64,000 nt of DNA. Source: Shinella lacus. Lineage in GTDB: Bacteria > Pseudomonadota > Alphaproteobacteria > Rhizobiales > Rhizobiaceae. The notes under the pieces are model-generated. The model searched no databases and was not told the DNA's origin. It saw only the letters and a program-made list of their open reading frames with translations. The stretch lies in assembly GCF_010994755.1 (NCBI RefSeq), contig NZ_WHSB02000012.1:1-64000 (forward strand), in the 5' to 3' direction. Shown one piece after another: positions 25,990 through 35,268 of the stretch (positions are counted from its first letter, which is position 1; every line of letters begins with the position of its first letter). A program made the position numbers and the translations under genes.

Positions 25990-26490
25990 TCAGCCATGCC
26001 CGTACCAGGTATATGTTCCATCGTCCTGGAAGGGCGTGCGCGCATGTCTGCGCTGGAACCGGCTCTCCGCGATCGACGACGCCTTGGCCAGGAGATCGCG
26101 CAGCCGACGGGTGTCTTCGTCGACCTGGCGAAGGGCGTCCTCCAGCACGTTCGCTGCCGTTGTGCGCATTGGACCGACGTTCGTCGCACAGGCCGGCGTC
26201 ACGGAGATGCGCGTTCCGACGCGGTCCTGGAACTGGGCGAGGACATGACCGGCGGACGACAGCGCCTCTCGCACGTCGCCGCGTGCCTCCGTGGCGATCA
26301 CGAGCCTGAAAGCGCTGATGAGAGAAGACTTACTTGCCGGCAGGCAACGCGCGTCGAGAATGTCCTTTCCCGGCCGCTCCAGCCGCAGAAAGTTCAGAAA
26401 GGTTTGGACGAGGTCGTGCGCCTTGGCGAGGATTTCGGTGTCCGACCATTTGGTCTCGGGATCGGATGGGTTTCCATATGCTCTGGCCAC
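25990..26490 (-). CDS. Hypothetical protein (166 aa)
   Basis: I placed the start at a GTG at 26490 ([14 protein letters not shown]), which has ggag 9 bases upstream; the frame is open to 26826 but that part has low-complexity shadow character. The protein is helical, with [21 protein letters not shown] near the N-terminus and heptad-like [22 protein letters not shown] near the C-terminus. No family recognised. Confidence 0.5.
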   Translation of the reverse strand: MARAYGNPSDPETKWSDTEILAKAHDLVQTFLNFLRLERPGKDILDARCLPASKSSLISAFRLVIATEARGDVREALSSAGHVLAQFQDRVGTRISVTPACATNVGPMRTTAANVLEDALRQVDEDTRRLRDLLAKASSIAESRFQRRHARTPFQDDGTYTWYGHG

Positions 26491-26669
26491 GCACTGTTCT
26501 CCGGTTTCGAACAGGTAATGTCGATGGACAGCAAAAGGTTTCGAGCAGCATGTCGATGCAGATCCGGTCGATCTGGATCGGGCATCCGACTTGTTTGGCT
26601 CAAAATGAGCGTTAGCTCTCTCGGAGTGACAACGCGGCGCCAGCAGGCGCAGCGCATTTGGGGTGACAG

Positions 26670-26828
26670 GTGAAAAGCATCGAGGACTTCGTCGTCTTGC
26701 CCGGGGACGTGCACACCCTTTCCGAGGGAGAGAAGCTCCGCCTGCTCGGCCGCGCCTATGTTGCAATACGGGAAGGCTGGCGGGTGCTGAGAGCTGACCT
26801 TCGTCCCGTCGCGAAGCGGGCCACATGA
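26670..26828 (+). CDS. Small hypothetical protein (52 aa)
   Basis: A GTG start at 26670 with ggggtgacag just upstream, and TGA at 26826-26828. The product starts [20 protein letters not shown] and continues with a basic helix ([18 protein letters not shown]). The composition is protein-like, with no family known to me. Its end coincides with the point where the antisense cold-shock reading frame loses homology, so the two genes were probably joined by a deletion. Confidence 0.4.
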   Translation: MKSIEDFVVLPGDVHTLSEGEKLRLLGRAYVAIREGWRVLRADLRPVAKRAT

Positions 26829-26933
26829 CGGCACGGCCGAAACGTGGACGAAGACATCCGTTCCGCCGTTGTCCGGCGTGATGAAGCCAAAGCCCTTGTC
26901 CTGGGTGAAAAACTTGACCGTGCCGGTTGGCAT
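26829..26933 (-). pseudogene. Cold-shock domain protein, 5' fragment
   Basis: From ATG 26933 the frame reads [18 protein letters not shown] and then [10 protein letters not shown], which are RNP1 and RNP2 of a CspA-type nucleic-acid-binding protein. After about 36 residues the likeness ends abruptly; the remaining strands (KVSYE... region) are replaced by unrelated sequence although the frame stays open. This is a truncated gene. An upstream in-frame ATG at 26945 is also possible. Confidence 0.65.
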
Positions 26934-27113
26934 GTAAGCCGTCATAGACGGAACGGCGGGAGCGCCGCGCCGACCATATTCGTTGCCGATCTTGATCGCA
27001 ACCACGCTGCTGATGCGTGCACGGAACAACGATGGCGCAGGTGTGTTTTCATGTCGGCGCCGGCAAACCATTCTCGGGTGCCGTGAGCATCGACGTCGCG
27101 GGAGACAAACGCA

Positions 27114-27410
27114 ATGACCGATATACGAGCGAAGGGCTTCGACAGCCCGGCCCAGCTGCGCGAACATCTCGCCGAGCTGGAGGAGGAGAGCCCTGTCGAG
27201 GATTCGGGCGTTGCAGACGAGAAACCTATCTCGGCAGAGCAGCAGATTGCAGCCCTTTGGCAGGAATTGGCCGATCTGCGCGCTCGGGTGGCCTTAATTC
27301 GAAAGCAGACCGACGGGATGGGTGCGCGGCCTTCGCGAGGTGACGTACACCCATGGCTCAGGGTTCTGGCCACGGCCACCACGACCTATCTCCTCGGCCG
27401 GCTCGTGTAG
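27114..27410 (+). CDS. Hypothetical coiled-coil protein (98 aa)
   Basis: The ATG at 27114 follows gggagac at a good distance. Residues 10-80 are strongly helical and charged ([35 protein letters not shown]), suggesting a coiled coil. The C-terminal 20 residues ([15 protein letters not shown]) are hydrophobic and could touch the membrane. No family recognised. Confidence 0.55.
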   Translation: MTDIRAKGFDSPAQLREHLAELEEESPVEDSGVADEKPISAEQQIAALWQELADLRARVALIRKQTDGMGARPSRGDVHPWLRVLATATTTYLLGRLV

Positions 27411-27493
27411 CGTCTCCGTCTCGGCGCGCCCGGCGCGGCAGCCGTGCCGATGATCTCCTCGCAGATCGATCGCAGGATCTGGTGAGGCGCGTC

Positions 27494-27667
27494 ATGGCTG
27501 ACAAGCTCTCGACCTAAAAGAAGAAGCGGGATTTCAAGCAGGCGCAGGAGCCGAGTGGCTCGACGACCGTCAAATCCTCGAACCGCCTGCGTTTTATCAT
27601 CCAGAAGTACGACGCCACACGCCTGCATTACGATCTCCGCCTTGAACTGGACGGCGTGTTCAAATCT
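27494..27667 (+). pseudogene. LigD-type 3'-phosphoesterase/ligase, 5' fragment with stop
   Basis: ATG at 27494, then MADKLST, then an in-frame TAA at 27515-27517 where a tyrosine codon would be expected. The frame goes on with KKKRDFKQ, RLRFIIQKYDATRLHYDL and RLELDGVFKS. This is the start of the phosphoesterase domain of bacterial LigD, the end-joining ligase; HYDLRLE is its metal-site motif. Homology stops at 27667, about 150 bp before the IS5 element. Inactive. Confidence 0.7.
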
Positions 27668-27817
27668 GTCGATCCTAATCTGCATCTCAACGCAATCAAG
27701 GTAAAGACGTGGGATTTCAGGTTGAGGAAAGAAACGTCGCTGGTTCGTATCCGTCCAAGAGCCTTTCGCCCTTCGATAATCAACGTCGAGTGGTTGTCAG
27801 CGGATCCGGGTACTTTG

Positions 27818-28655
27818 CTAGCGCTCGTGGACAAAGGGTATCCTAACTGCTGCGATGGTGACGAAGCCAAGGTAGGATTTCTTGGTCTTGCCATAGAGGG
27901 TAGCAACGCGCCGCAAGTTCTTGAGCTTGTTGAAGAGCCGTTCGATCTGGTTGCGCCATTTGTACTTGGCTTTGTCGTGCGGGATCGGCTCGCGCCTGTT
28001 GCTTTTTGATGGGATGACAGCCTCGACCCTGGCACTGGCGATTTCGTCGCGAATGGCTTCGGCGTCGTAACCCTTGTCGGCGAGGAAAGCCTCGATCCGA
28101 TCGGAGATCATGCGGAACAAGGGCGCAAAGCCTTGGGTATCATGCGTTTGCCCGGGTGTCAGGACGAAGCCGAGCGGTCGACCTTTCGCATCGCAGCGGG
28201 CATGGATTTTAGTGGTGAAGCCGCCGCGCGATCGACCAAGCGCCTCGGTCTCCTGAGTCCGCTTTTATGCCGCCCGCACAATGATGCGCCCGGACAATTG
28301 TGCTGTCGGTCATGTCGGCGCTTCGATCCCGCCCGACCAGTTCAGCCAGAGTTTCGAGCATTGCTTCGAACGCACCGGTCTCGACCCAGCGTCGATATCG
28401 GCGGAAGACACTGTACCACTTGCCGTATTCATCAGGCAGGTGTCGCCATTGTGCACCCGTGCGCGCCATCCACATCATGCCTTCGAAATAGCGCCTATTG
28501 TCCTGAGCAGGGCGGCATCCGCGTCCTTGCTCGAGGGGAAGAAGCGGGCCGATCACCGCCCGCTCCTCGTCCGTCAAACCGATCCGTTCACCCAAGTCTA
28601 CCTCCAAATGAAAGCCTTGAATCAAAAACCGATCCCACAGTAAGCCTTTGTCCAC
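27818..28655 (-). pseudogene. IS5-family transposase in two frames
   Basis: The first frame (28655 to 28209) holds the DUF4096-type N-terminus (LTDEERAVIGPLLP, MMWMARTGAQWRHLPDEYG) and the first catalytic Asp in MTDSTIVRAH. The second frame (stop at 27818) holds D in LADKGYDAEAI and E in NQIERLFNKLKN. The change of frame lies near an ATAAAAGC string at about 28255. IS427-group elements use programmed frameshifting here, so the gene may be functional rather than broken. Confidence 0.7.
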
Positions 28656-28664
28656 GAGCGCTAG
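27818..28664 (-). mobile_element. IS5-family element (IS427-like group)
   Basis: Perfect 20-bp inverted repeats: CTAGCGCTCGTGGACAAAGG at 27818-27837 and its complement at 28645-28664. The element is about 847 bp and holds a two-frame transposase on the minus strand. The CTAG at both outer ends may be repeat or a 4-bp target duplication; being palindromic it cannot be told apart. It lies between the LigD remnant and the 3' end of the aldehyde dehydrogenase gene. Confidence 0.82.
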
Positions 28665-28713
28665 TAAACAAGCAGCGTCATTATAGTGCTTGCTGGAGCT
28701 CTCCGGGCTCTGA

Positions 28714-30282
28714 CTACAACTCGGAATCTCTACCGCACTGTGAATCGCATGAATTTTCTTCTGTGAGCTCAGCTGCTAGAAGCTTCGACGAAAAAGATTG
28801 ATATGACACCGGCCGAAGGAAGCGTGCTATCGCCAGGCTTCCGACGGAGGTCGCCCGGGAATCCGAGGTTGCAGGAAAGGGGCCGCCGTGAACCATGGCA
28901 TGGCAAACCTCGACGCCGGTTCCAAACCCGTTGAGGATCAGGCGGCCTGCTTTCCGCTCGAACAGCGGGATGAAGCGGCGGGCTTCCTCATAGTCGCCTT
29001 CGTCCGCATGCATCGAGATCGTAAGCTGGCCTTCGAGCGCGGAAACGACCGCCCGCAATTCTCCAACAGTTGCGCACCGCACCACAAGCGTGGCCGCGCC
29101 GAAGACCTCTTCGTGTAGTTCCTTATGGGCGAGGAAGTTTGCGGCATCCGTCTCAAAGGCAGCTGCCTGGCCCTGAAAATTGTTGCCCGGAGCACCCTTG
29201 GCGATCATTTTGACAAAAGGGTTCGCTTCCAGCGCCTCGATGCCGTCGCGATAGCTCTTGCAAATCCCGGGCGTCAGCATTGTTGCAGCTTGCGACTGCT
29301 TCAGCGTGTCCGCCAGAGATGCCGTGAACGCGGCATAGCCGCTGTCCTCCAATACGATGACGAGGCCTGGATTGGTGCAAAACTGGCCTGCGCCCAGCGT
29401 CAAGGCGGCCACCAGGTCCCGGCCGATCTCGCCCCCTCGCGCCGCGAGCGCTTTTGGGAAGACAACAACGGGGTTGATGGAGCTCATTTCTGCGTAGACT
29501 GGAATGGGCTCTGGTCTCGAGGCCGCGATTTGCATGAATGCGGTTCCCGCCCCTCGCGAGCCGGTGAAGCCCACGGCCTTGATGCGATGATCCGCGACCA
29601 GCGCCTGCGAAATCTGCCGGCCGGAATCGAATAGCAGCGAGAAGACGCCTTCCGGCAAGCCGCAGTCTCGAACGGCGTTCTGGACGGCGCGGCCGACCAG
29701 TTCGGATGTGCCGGGGTGGGCGGAGTGGGCTTTTACAATGACCGGGCAACCTGCGGCCAGCGCGGAGGCCGTATCGCCTCCCGCGACCGAAAAGGCCAAG
29801 GGAAAGTTCGAGGCACCGAACACAGCCACCGGACCGAGCCCGATATGCCGAAGACGGATATCGGGACGGGGCGCCGGCGTGCGTTCGGGAAGCGCCTTGT
29901 CGATGCGGATGTCGAGGTATCCGCCGTCGCGGAGCACAGAAGCAAAAAGCCTCAATTGACCGACCGTTCTGCCGCGTTCGCCTTCCACTCTCGCCCGCGG
30001 CAGGCCGCTTTCTGCCATGCAGCGTTCTATCAGCTCGTCGCCGATGGCAAGAATGTTATCCGCGATCCGTTCCAGGAAGCGGGCGCGGTCATCCGGGGTC
30101 GTCTCCCGGTAGGCGTCGAAAGACGATGCCGCCAATGCGCAGGCATCCTCCAGATCCCCGAGTTCGGCGCCACCAAAACCTGGCTGGAGCCGCTCGCCGG
30201 AGGTGGCTTCGACGCCCCAGAGTTGGCTATTTCCGCCGCGACGGTTCTCAAGCCCGATCAGAAGCTCACCGGTGATGGTCAT
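28714..30282 (-). CDS. Alpha-ketoglutarate semialdehyde dehydrogenase
   Basis: A 522-residue aldehyde dehydrogenase of the KGSADH branch that serves hydroxyproline and non-phosphorylative pentose pathways: 2,5-dioxopentanoate plus NAD(P) to 2-oxoglutarate. The catalytic Cys is C302 in [10 protein letters not shown] and the general base is E265 in [17 protein letters not shown] is the cofactor loop. In Sinorhizobium the equivalent is HypH. The last 13 residues (from NSCDSQC) look unlike the family end, and the IS5 element lies 50 bp beyond the stop, so the tail may have been replaced. Confidence 0.88.
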   Translation of the reverse strand: MTITGELLIGLENRRGGNSQLWGVEATSGERLQPGFGGAELGDLEDACALAASSFDAYRETTPDDRARFLERIADNILAIGDELIERCMAESGLPRARVEGERGRTVGQLRLFASVLRDGGYLDIRIDKALPERTPAPRPDIRLRHIGLGPVAVFGASNFPLAFSVAGGDTASALAAGCPVIVKAHSAHPGTSELVGRAVQNAVRDCGLPEGVFSLLFDSGRQISQALVADHRIKAVGFTGSRGAGTAFMQIAASRPEPIPVYAEMSSINPVVVFPKALAARGGEIGRDLVAALTLGAGQFCTNPGLVIVLEDSGYAAFTASLADTLKQSQAATMLTPGICKSYRDGIEALEANPFVKMIAKGAPGNNFQGQAAAFETDAANFLAHKELHEEVFGAATLVVRCATVGELRAVVSALEGQLTISMHADEGDYEEARRFIPLFERKAGRLILNGFGTGVEVCHAMVHGGPFPATSDSRATSVGSLAIARFLRPVSYQSFSSKLLAAELTEENSCDSQCGRDSEL

Positions 30283-30332
30283 GTAGTCTCCAGATGTTCG
30301 GCAATGTCGCGCAGGATAAATCCACGCGTAAA

Positions 30333-30360
30333 CCCTCGCCCGGCATATGGCGGGCGAGGG
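30333..30360 (-). terminator. Intercistronic hairpin
   Basis: CCCTCGCCCG at 30333-30342 pairs perfectly with CGGGCGAGGG at 30351-30360 over an 8-base loop. It sits between the deaminase stop and the dehydrogenase start. There is no clear T-tract, so it more likely protects the message or attenuates than terminates fully. Confidence 0.55.
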
Positions 30361-30378
30361 GCGTCTGCTCGGATGAAA

Positions 30379-31287
30379 TCAAGCGGCCTTCTTGGCGCGC
30401 CCCGCGAGAACGGCGATTGCATGTTTCACGGTCGAGACAACGAAATCACGCTCAGCGCCGACGAGCGGCAGCCGGGGAGCGCGGGTCCATTCCGGAGCGC
30501 CGTAGACGAGGTTCTCGGCGAGCTTGATGTACTGGACAAGCTTGACATGCGTATCGAGATGGAACGACGGCGTCAGGATCCTGTAAAGGGCGCGCGCTTC
30601 GGCATAACGGTCTTCAGCGCAAAGGTTGAAGAGTTCGACACATTCGGCGGGCCAGACATTCGTCATGCCGGAAACCCAGCCCGTTACGCCAAGCGCCGAG
30701 CTTTCGACGATCAGGTCGTCGACACCACAGAAGATGCTGAACCGGTCGCCGAAAGCCACATACATGTCGGTAACACGGCGGATGTCGCCGGTCTCTTCCT
30801 TGATGCACACGATCTCCGGCACATCGACCAGATCCTTGAGAACCTCGACGGTGCAGTCGACGCCGTAGGCGATCGGGTTGTTGTAGATCATGATCGGCAG
30901 CGACGAGGCGCTGGCGATGCCCTTGTACCATTCGACGGTTTCACGGTTGTCCGTCTTGTAGCCAAGGCTCGGGAATACCATCAGGCCCTGCGCTCCGAAG
31001 GATTCGTAGAGCTTCGCGTTCTTCTTCGCATTTTCCAGCGTGATTTCGGCGAGGCCTGAAAGGACGGGAACACGACCTTTCACCACATCGACGGCGGCCC
31101 GAATGACGGCTTCGCGTTCTTCCATGCTCATCGATGCATTTTCACCGAGCATCGGGAGAACGATAACGCCCGAAACGCCTGATTTCACGAGGCGGTCGAT
31201 GCTCGCCTTGGTCTGTTCGATATCGACCTTGCCGTCCTGGGTCAGCTTTGTCGTCACTGCCGGAAAAACGCCTGTCCACTTCGCCAT
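30379..31287 (-). CDS. DapA-family protein, probable pyrroline-4-hydroxy-2-carboxylate deaminase
   Basis: A 302-residue dihydrodipicolinate synthase/N-acetylneuraminate lyase family protein. The Schiff-base lysine is K163 in VCIKEETGD and the proton-shuttle tyrosine is Y135 in IYNNP; PMLGENASM stands for the GTTGE loop. In hydroxyproline operons this family deaminates and dehydrates 1-pyrroline-4-hydroxy-2-carboxylate to 2-oxoglutarate semialdehyde (HypD/LhpC role), the substrate of the next gene. The start is divergent from the dehydrogenase at 31487, with two operator palindromes between. Confidence 0.86.
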   Translation of the reverse strand: MAKWTGVFPAVTTKLTQDGKVDIEQTKASIDRLVKSGVSGVIVLPMLGENASMSMEEREAVIRAAVDVVKGRVPVLSGLAEITLENAKKNAKLYESFGAQGLMVFPSLGYKTDNRETVEWYKGIASASSLPIMIYNNPIAYGVDCTVEVLKDLVDVPEIVCIKEETGDIRRVTDMYVAFGDRFSIFCGVDDLIVESSALGVTGWVSGMTNVWPAECVELFNLCAEDRYAEARALYRILTPSFHLDTHVKLVQYIKLAENLVYGAPEWTRAPRLPLVGAERDFVVSTVKHAIAVLAGRAKKAA

Positions 31288-31322
31288 AGTCTAACCATCC
31301 TGTCCTGTTGGTCTTGAAAGAA

Positions 31323-31338
31323 AGATTGGATCCAATCT
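31323..31338. promoter_or_regulatory. Operator-like palindrome (site 1)
   Basis: AGATTGGATCCAATCT is a perfect 16-bp palindrome, 36 bases before the deaminase start. FCD-type GntR regulators typically bind such short TTGnATnCAA-like sites. Variants of this site recur across 31-49 kb. Confidence 0.7.
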
Positions 31339-31416
31339 ACAATCAAACAATCATGCTGTCCACTCCGCCCTTGAAACTTTTTTGGTCCGTCAGATTTCAG
31401 GTTGACCGTGTCAATA

Positions 31417-31428
31417 ATTGGATCCAAT
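31417..31428. promoter_or_regulatory. Operator-like palindrome (site 2)
   Basis: ATTGGATCCAAT, identical to the core of site 1, 59 bases before the GTG of the D-hydroxyproline dehydrogenase-like gene. The two sites lie in the same divergent promoter region, so one regulator can control both directions. Confidence 0.7.
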
Positions 31429-31486
31429 CTACATTATACCCATGGCTCTGTTGAGCACCAATGTCGAGCGCTGAGGCGAGGGAATA

Positions 31487-32776
31487 GTGCCGTCAAAAAA
31501 GGTCGCAGTTGTTGGCGCGGGGATTGTCGGCCTCTCGGTGGCATATGCGTTGGTCCGGATGGGAGCCAGCGTTACCGTCATCGATCGCGACGCCCATGGC
31601 GGTAACGCATCCTCGGGCAATGCGGGCGGAGTTGCCGTTACCGAGGTGATGCCGGCGTCGATCCCGGGGCTTTGGAAGAAAGTTCCCGGATGGCTCCTGG
31701 ATCCTCTCGGTCCTCTGGCGGTACGCCCAGGGCATGCGGTTCGGTTGTTTCCATGGCTCGCCGCCTTCGCGCGTGCCGGTCGTTCTGAAGCATTGCCACG
31801 GATTGCCGGGGCATTGGCTTCGATCAATGAGCGCGCCTATGACGATCTTGCCGCTCTGCTTCGCCATATAGGAATGGCGCAGCACATTAGCCGCACCGGT
31901 GCGCTTACCGTCTATGAAAAGCCCGATGGTCTGGCGCGCGATCGGCTGGAGTGGGAGACGAAGCGAGGATGGGGGATCGAAGTGATCGAACTCTCGGCCT
32001 CCGAAGTTCGGGAACTCGAACCTGCTCTTGGCCCGCTCGTGGCATGTGGTCTCCTCACGCCTCAATGGGGGCAGATATCTGATCCGAAAGTGATTTTGGA
32101 TGGGCTGCGCACATGGCTGATATCCCAGGGCGTGACGTTTCTGTGCGAGAATGTCGAACGTATTATCCCCGAGCAAACCCGGGTTGTTGCCCACACAGCC
32201 AGCGGAGACCTTCAATTCGAGACGCTCGTTATCGCTGCGGGTGCTTGGTCGGCTCAGCTTCTGGCACATCTTGGCGATCGTGTCCTTCTGGAAAGCGAGC
32301 GCGGCTACAACACCACCATCAAAGATGCTCCGGTCACGCTAAGGCGTGAGATCATCTTTGCGGACAGGAAGTTCGTGGCGACGCCCTTGAGCAGCGGCCT
32401 GCGACTTGGGGGTGCTGCCGAATTCGGCGGGCTCAGTGCCAAGCCAAACATGAAACGATGCCAGGCTTTGCTTACGCTCGCGGCGAAATATCTGCCGGGC
32501 ATCAAGGGGTGCACGGGGTCGCAGTGGAGTGGGCATCGGCCGGCCACACCGGATTCTCTGCCTGTGATCGGTCGGTCCTACAGGTCGTCGCGCGTCATCT
32601 ACGCGTTCGGTCACGGGCATCTCGGGCTCACCCAAGCTGCCACCACCGGCAAGCTCGTTTCGCAACTTGTTTCGGGAACGGCGCCATCCATCGATCTTAC
32701 GCCGTTTTCTGCCAATCGCTTCGCCATACAAGGGGATCCGCGTCTCAATGACTCGCCATACGTTTTTCTGCATTGA
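31487..32776 (+). CDS. DadA-like FAD oxidoreductase, probable D-hydroxyproline dehydrogenase
   Basis: A 429-residue DAO-family flavoprotein. The FAD site is VAVVGAGIVGLSVAYALVRMG, with a later ATPDSLPVIGRS and AFGHGHLGLTQA as in DadA. It should oxidise cis-4-hydroxy-D-proline to 1-pyrroline-4-hydroxy-2-carboxylate at the inner membrane, passing electrons to the respiratory chain. The GTG start at 31487 has gcgaggga upstream. It overlaps the epimerase gene by 29 bp. An ordinary D-amino-acid dehydrogenase is the alternative; the neighbours favour hydroxyproline. Confidence 0.86.
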   Translation: MPSKKVAVVGAGIVGLSVAYALVRMGASVTVIDRDAHGGNASSGNAGGVAVTEVMPASIPGLWKKVPGWLLDPLGPLAVRPGHAVRLFPWLAAFARAGRSEALPRIAGALASINERAYDDLAALLRHIGMAQHISRTGALTVYEKPDGLARDRLEWETKRGWGIEVIELSASEVRELEPALGPLVACGLLTPQWGQISDPKVILDGLRTWLISQGVTFLCENVERIIPEQTRVVAHTASGDLQFETLVIAAGAWSAQLLAHLGDRVLLESERGYNTTIKDAPVTLRREIIFADRKFVATPLSSGLRLGGAAEFGGLSAKPNMKRCQALLTLAAKYLPGIKGCTGSQWSGHRPATPDSLPVIGRSYRSSRVIYAFGHGHLGLTQAATTGKLVSQLVSGTAPSIDLTPFSANRFAIQGDPRLNDSPYVFLH

Positions 32777-33749
32777 CGCCCACACCTGCGGCAACCCTGT
32801 GCGCGTCGTCGCCGGGGGAGCGCCCTTTCTCCCGAATGTCTCGATGGCGGAGAAACGGGAGCTTTTCCTTCGTGATCACGACTGGGTCCGTCGTGCGCTG
32901 ATGTTTGAGCCGAGGGGACATGACGTGATGTCCGGGACGATCCTGTATCCGTCCTCCCGCCCCGACTGCGACGTGGGCGTGCTCTTCATAGAAGTGAGCG
33001 GCTGCCTTCCGATGTGCGGCCACGGCACGATCGGAACGGTCACCGCCGCGCTGGAAACCGGTGTGGTTACGCCCAAGCGAAGCGGCAAGCTGTCACTCGA
33101 AACTCCGGCCGGGCGCGTCGATATCGAATATTCAAAGTCGGGCGGCAAGGTCGAGCAGGTGCGGCTTTTCAACGTTGCCAGCTATCTGCATGCGCAAGAC
33201 GTCGAAATCGACGTCGAAGGCCTTGGAACGTTGACGGTCGATCTTTCCTATGGCGGGAATTTCTATGTCATTGTCGAGCCTCAGGCGAACTGGCCGGGAC
33301 TTGACCGGATGAGTGCAAGCGAGATCGTCAAGCTCAGCCCGAAGGTTCGCGCTGCAGCGCAGGCAAAGCTCAGTCCGGCCCACCCGGATGATCGGCGGAT
33401 CGCGGGCGTTTCGCATGTCATGTGGTGCGACAAGCCGCGTGATGCCAAAGCGAATGCGCGCAATGCCGTCTTTTACGGGGAGAAGGCAATTGATCGGTCA
33501 CCGTGCGGAACGGGATCGTCGGCACGAATGGCTCAACTGGTGGCGCGCCAGCGCCTCAATGTCGGCGAAACATTCGTCCATGAAAGCATCATCGGCACGA
33601 TGTTCAATTGCCGCGTCGAGGCTGCGGCGAATGTGGGGTCTTTCTCCGGCATTCTTCCGAGTGTATCTGGTTGGGCGCGTGTGACGGGGCATAACACGAT
33701 CTTTGTCGACGACCACGACCCGCTTCGCCATGGCTTCCAGATCGCATGA
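32748..33749 (+). CDS. 4-hydroxyproline 2-epimerase (proline racemase family, Cys/Cys)
   Basis: A 333-residue proline racemase superfamily protein. Both catalytic cysteines are present: C90 in LPMCGHGTIG and C253 in SPCGTGSSA, the pair found in 4-hydroxyproline 2-epimerases, which convert trans-4-hydroxy-L-proline to cis-4-hydroxy-D-proline. I chose the ATG at 32748 (MTRHTFFCIDAHTCGNPV), inside the end of the dehydrogenase gene; the frame is open to 32667. The step before and the step after are encoded alongside, which supports the call strongly. Confidence 0.9.
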   Translation: MTRHTFFCIDAHTCGNPVRVVAGGAPFLPNVSMAEKRELFLRDHDWVRRALMFEPRGHDVMSGTILYPSSRPDCDVGVLFIEVSGCLPMCGHGTIGTVTAALETGVVTPKRSGKLSLETPAGRVDIEYSKSGGKVEQVRLFNVASYLHAQDVEIDVEGLGTLTVDLSYGGNFYVIVEPQANWPGLDRMSASEIVKLSPKVRAAAQAKLSPAHPDDRRIAGVSHVMWCDKPRDAKANARNAVFYGEKAIDRSPCGTGSSARMAQLVARQRLNVGETFVHESIIGTMFNCRVEAAANVGSFSGILPSVSGWARVTGHNTIFVDDHDPLRHGFQIA

Positions 33750-35053
33750 ATCGTCATTCTTCCGGTTTTACGTCCCACCAGCCGACTTATCCGGGCGGCT
33801 TTCCCGGTATTCCAAGGGAAAGCGCGCTTTCGGATGTGCTGGACATTGTCCAGTTGGCGCATGCAAATTACTTCGTCGAAGGCGCCAACGACGCGACGTC
33901 GCTGCCCTACGATCGCCGCCCTGTAAAGCAGGGAGACCCATATGACCTTGTTTCCATCGGCGCCGTCGGTTTCGGAATTCTGGCAATCCTGGTCATGGCC
34001 TTCAGGCAATGGATTGCGCACCCGGAAGCATGCCGCCGTATCGACAGGATCTTGGACAGCCTTGAGCAGATTCCACGGTTTAAAGGCGCCTTCCCACATT
34101 TCGTTCGGGCGACGACACTGAAGGTCGTGCAATTGATTCCGAAGGATGACGGCGCCGATCTTGTCGAGACGAGCCTTCTTATCCAGGGGCTTATCTGTGC
34201 CCGCGAGTTCTTTTCCGGTGATACGCCGCAAGAGGGCGATTTACGGGAGCGGATCAATCGCGTCTGCGATGCCGTCGATTGGTCTGGTTTCGTTCGCCCC
34301 GGTGCCCGGCCGTCCTTGTACTGGCACTGGAGCCCTAAGCACGAATGGCACCTCAACACGCCCATCACGGGCTGGAACGAGGCGCTGATCGCTTACGTGC
34401 TGGCGGCAGGTTCCGAATCTTCGCCGATCGATCCGGAAGTTTACCATGTCGGCTGGGCGAACGAAGGCAGGCATCGAAACGGACAGTCCTATTACGGTCA
34501 TACCCTTCCGGCCGGCATGCCTTATGGCGGGCCGCTCTTCCTGTCGCAATATTCCTTCTGCGCCCTGGACCCTCGAAACCTTCGAGACGACTATGTCGAT
34601 CATTGGCAGCAGGTCGTCGCGCATGCGCGCATCAATTTCGAGCACTGCAAACGCAATCCGAAAGGTCACGGCGGCTATGATGTGCACGGATGGGGCCTGA
34701 CGGCTTCTGATGGGCCGCGCGGCTATCTGGTCAGCTGCCCTGAAAACGATCATGGGGTGCTGTCGCCGACTGCTGCTCTTTCGAGTTTCCCTTTTCTCCC
34801 GCTGGAAGCCGAAGCGGCCCTTCGTTCATTTCTTTCGTACGAGGATGGCCGGCTCTGGTCGAAATATGGTTTTGCCGATGCGTTTGCACCGGGTGAGAAC
34901 TGGATTTCAGCCTGGCATCTTGCGATCAACCAAGGCCCTATCGTCGCGATGATCGAAAACTATCGATCGGGGCTGTTTTGGCGCCTCTTCACGGGCGCTC
35001 CCGATGTGCAGCGCGGCCTGCGTCGCCTTGGTTTTCGCGACACGCGCATCTGA
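33746..35053 (+). CDS. GH144-like glycoside hydrolase (Glycoamylase family)
   Basis: A 435-residue protein like the Pfam Glycoamylase group, which contains GH144 beta-1,2-glucanases. Family stretches are YWHWSPKHEWHLNTPITGWNEA, then LSQYSFCALDPRNLRDDY, YDVHGWGLTASDGP and DGRLWSKYGFADAF. It has no signal peptide, so it should act in the cytoplasm on an imported oligosaccharide. The ATG overlaps the epimerase stop as ATGA, so it is translated with the hydroxyproline genes. Its substrate is unknown: beta-1,2-glucan or a glycan attached to hydroxyproline are both possible. Confidence 0.72.
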   Translation: MNRHSSGFTSHQPTYPGGFPGIPRESALSDVLDIVQLAHANYFVEGANDATSLPYDRRPVKQGDPYDLVSIGAVGFGILAILVMAFRQWIAHPEACRRIDRILDSLEQIPRFKGAFPHFVRATTLKVVQLIPKDDGADLVETSLLIQGLICAREFFSGDTPQEGDLRERINRVCDAVDWSGFVRPGARPSLYWHWSPKHEWHLNTPITGWNEALIAYVLAAGSESSPIDPEVYHVGWANEGRHRNGQSYYGHTLPAGMPYGGPLFLSQYSFCALDPRNLRDDYVDHWQQVVAHARINFEHCKRNPKGHGGYDVHGWGLTASDGPRGYLVSCPENDHGVLSPTAALSSFPFLPLEAEAALRSFLSYEDGRLWSKYGFADAFAPGENWISAWHLAINQGPIVAMIENYRSGLFWRLFTGAPDVQRGLRRLGFRDTRI

Positions 35054-35124
35054 TCTTTTTCCGGGCTTCGTCGCGCTGCGATTTCCACGCGTCTACACTA
35101 GACGCAGCTTTCGGAATATAATAG

Positions 35125-35136
35125 ATTGGATCCAAT
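35125..35136. promoter_or_regulatory. Operator-like palindrome (site 3)
   Basis: ATTGGATCCAAT, the same 12-bp palindrome as sites 1 and 2, 133 bases before the GMC oxidoreductase ATG. It marks a separate promoter for that gene under the same regulator. Confidence 0.68.
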
Positions 35137-35268
35137 AATGGCTCATGCTTGTTGGTTTAGCGGGTCGCGCCGTGACAAATAGCGGATGCCACCGGTTTAC
35201 GACAAAAGGCGACGTCAATCATGCCGGGTGCGGCCAGCCTGACCGGAATTGTTAATTGGGGACGTGAA

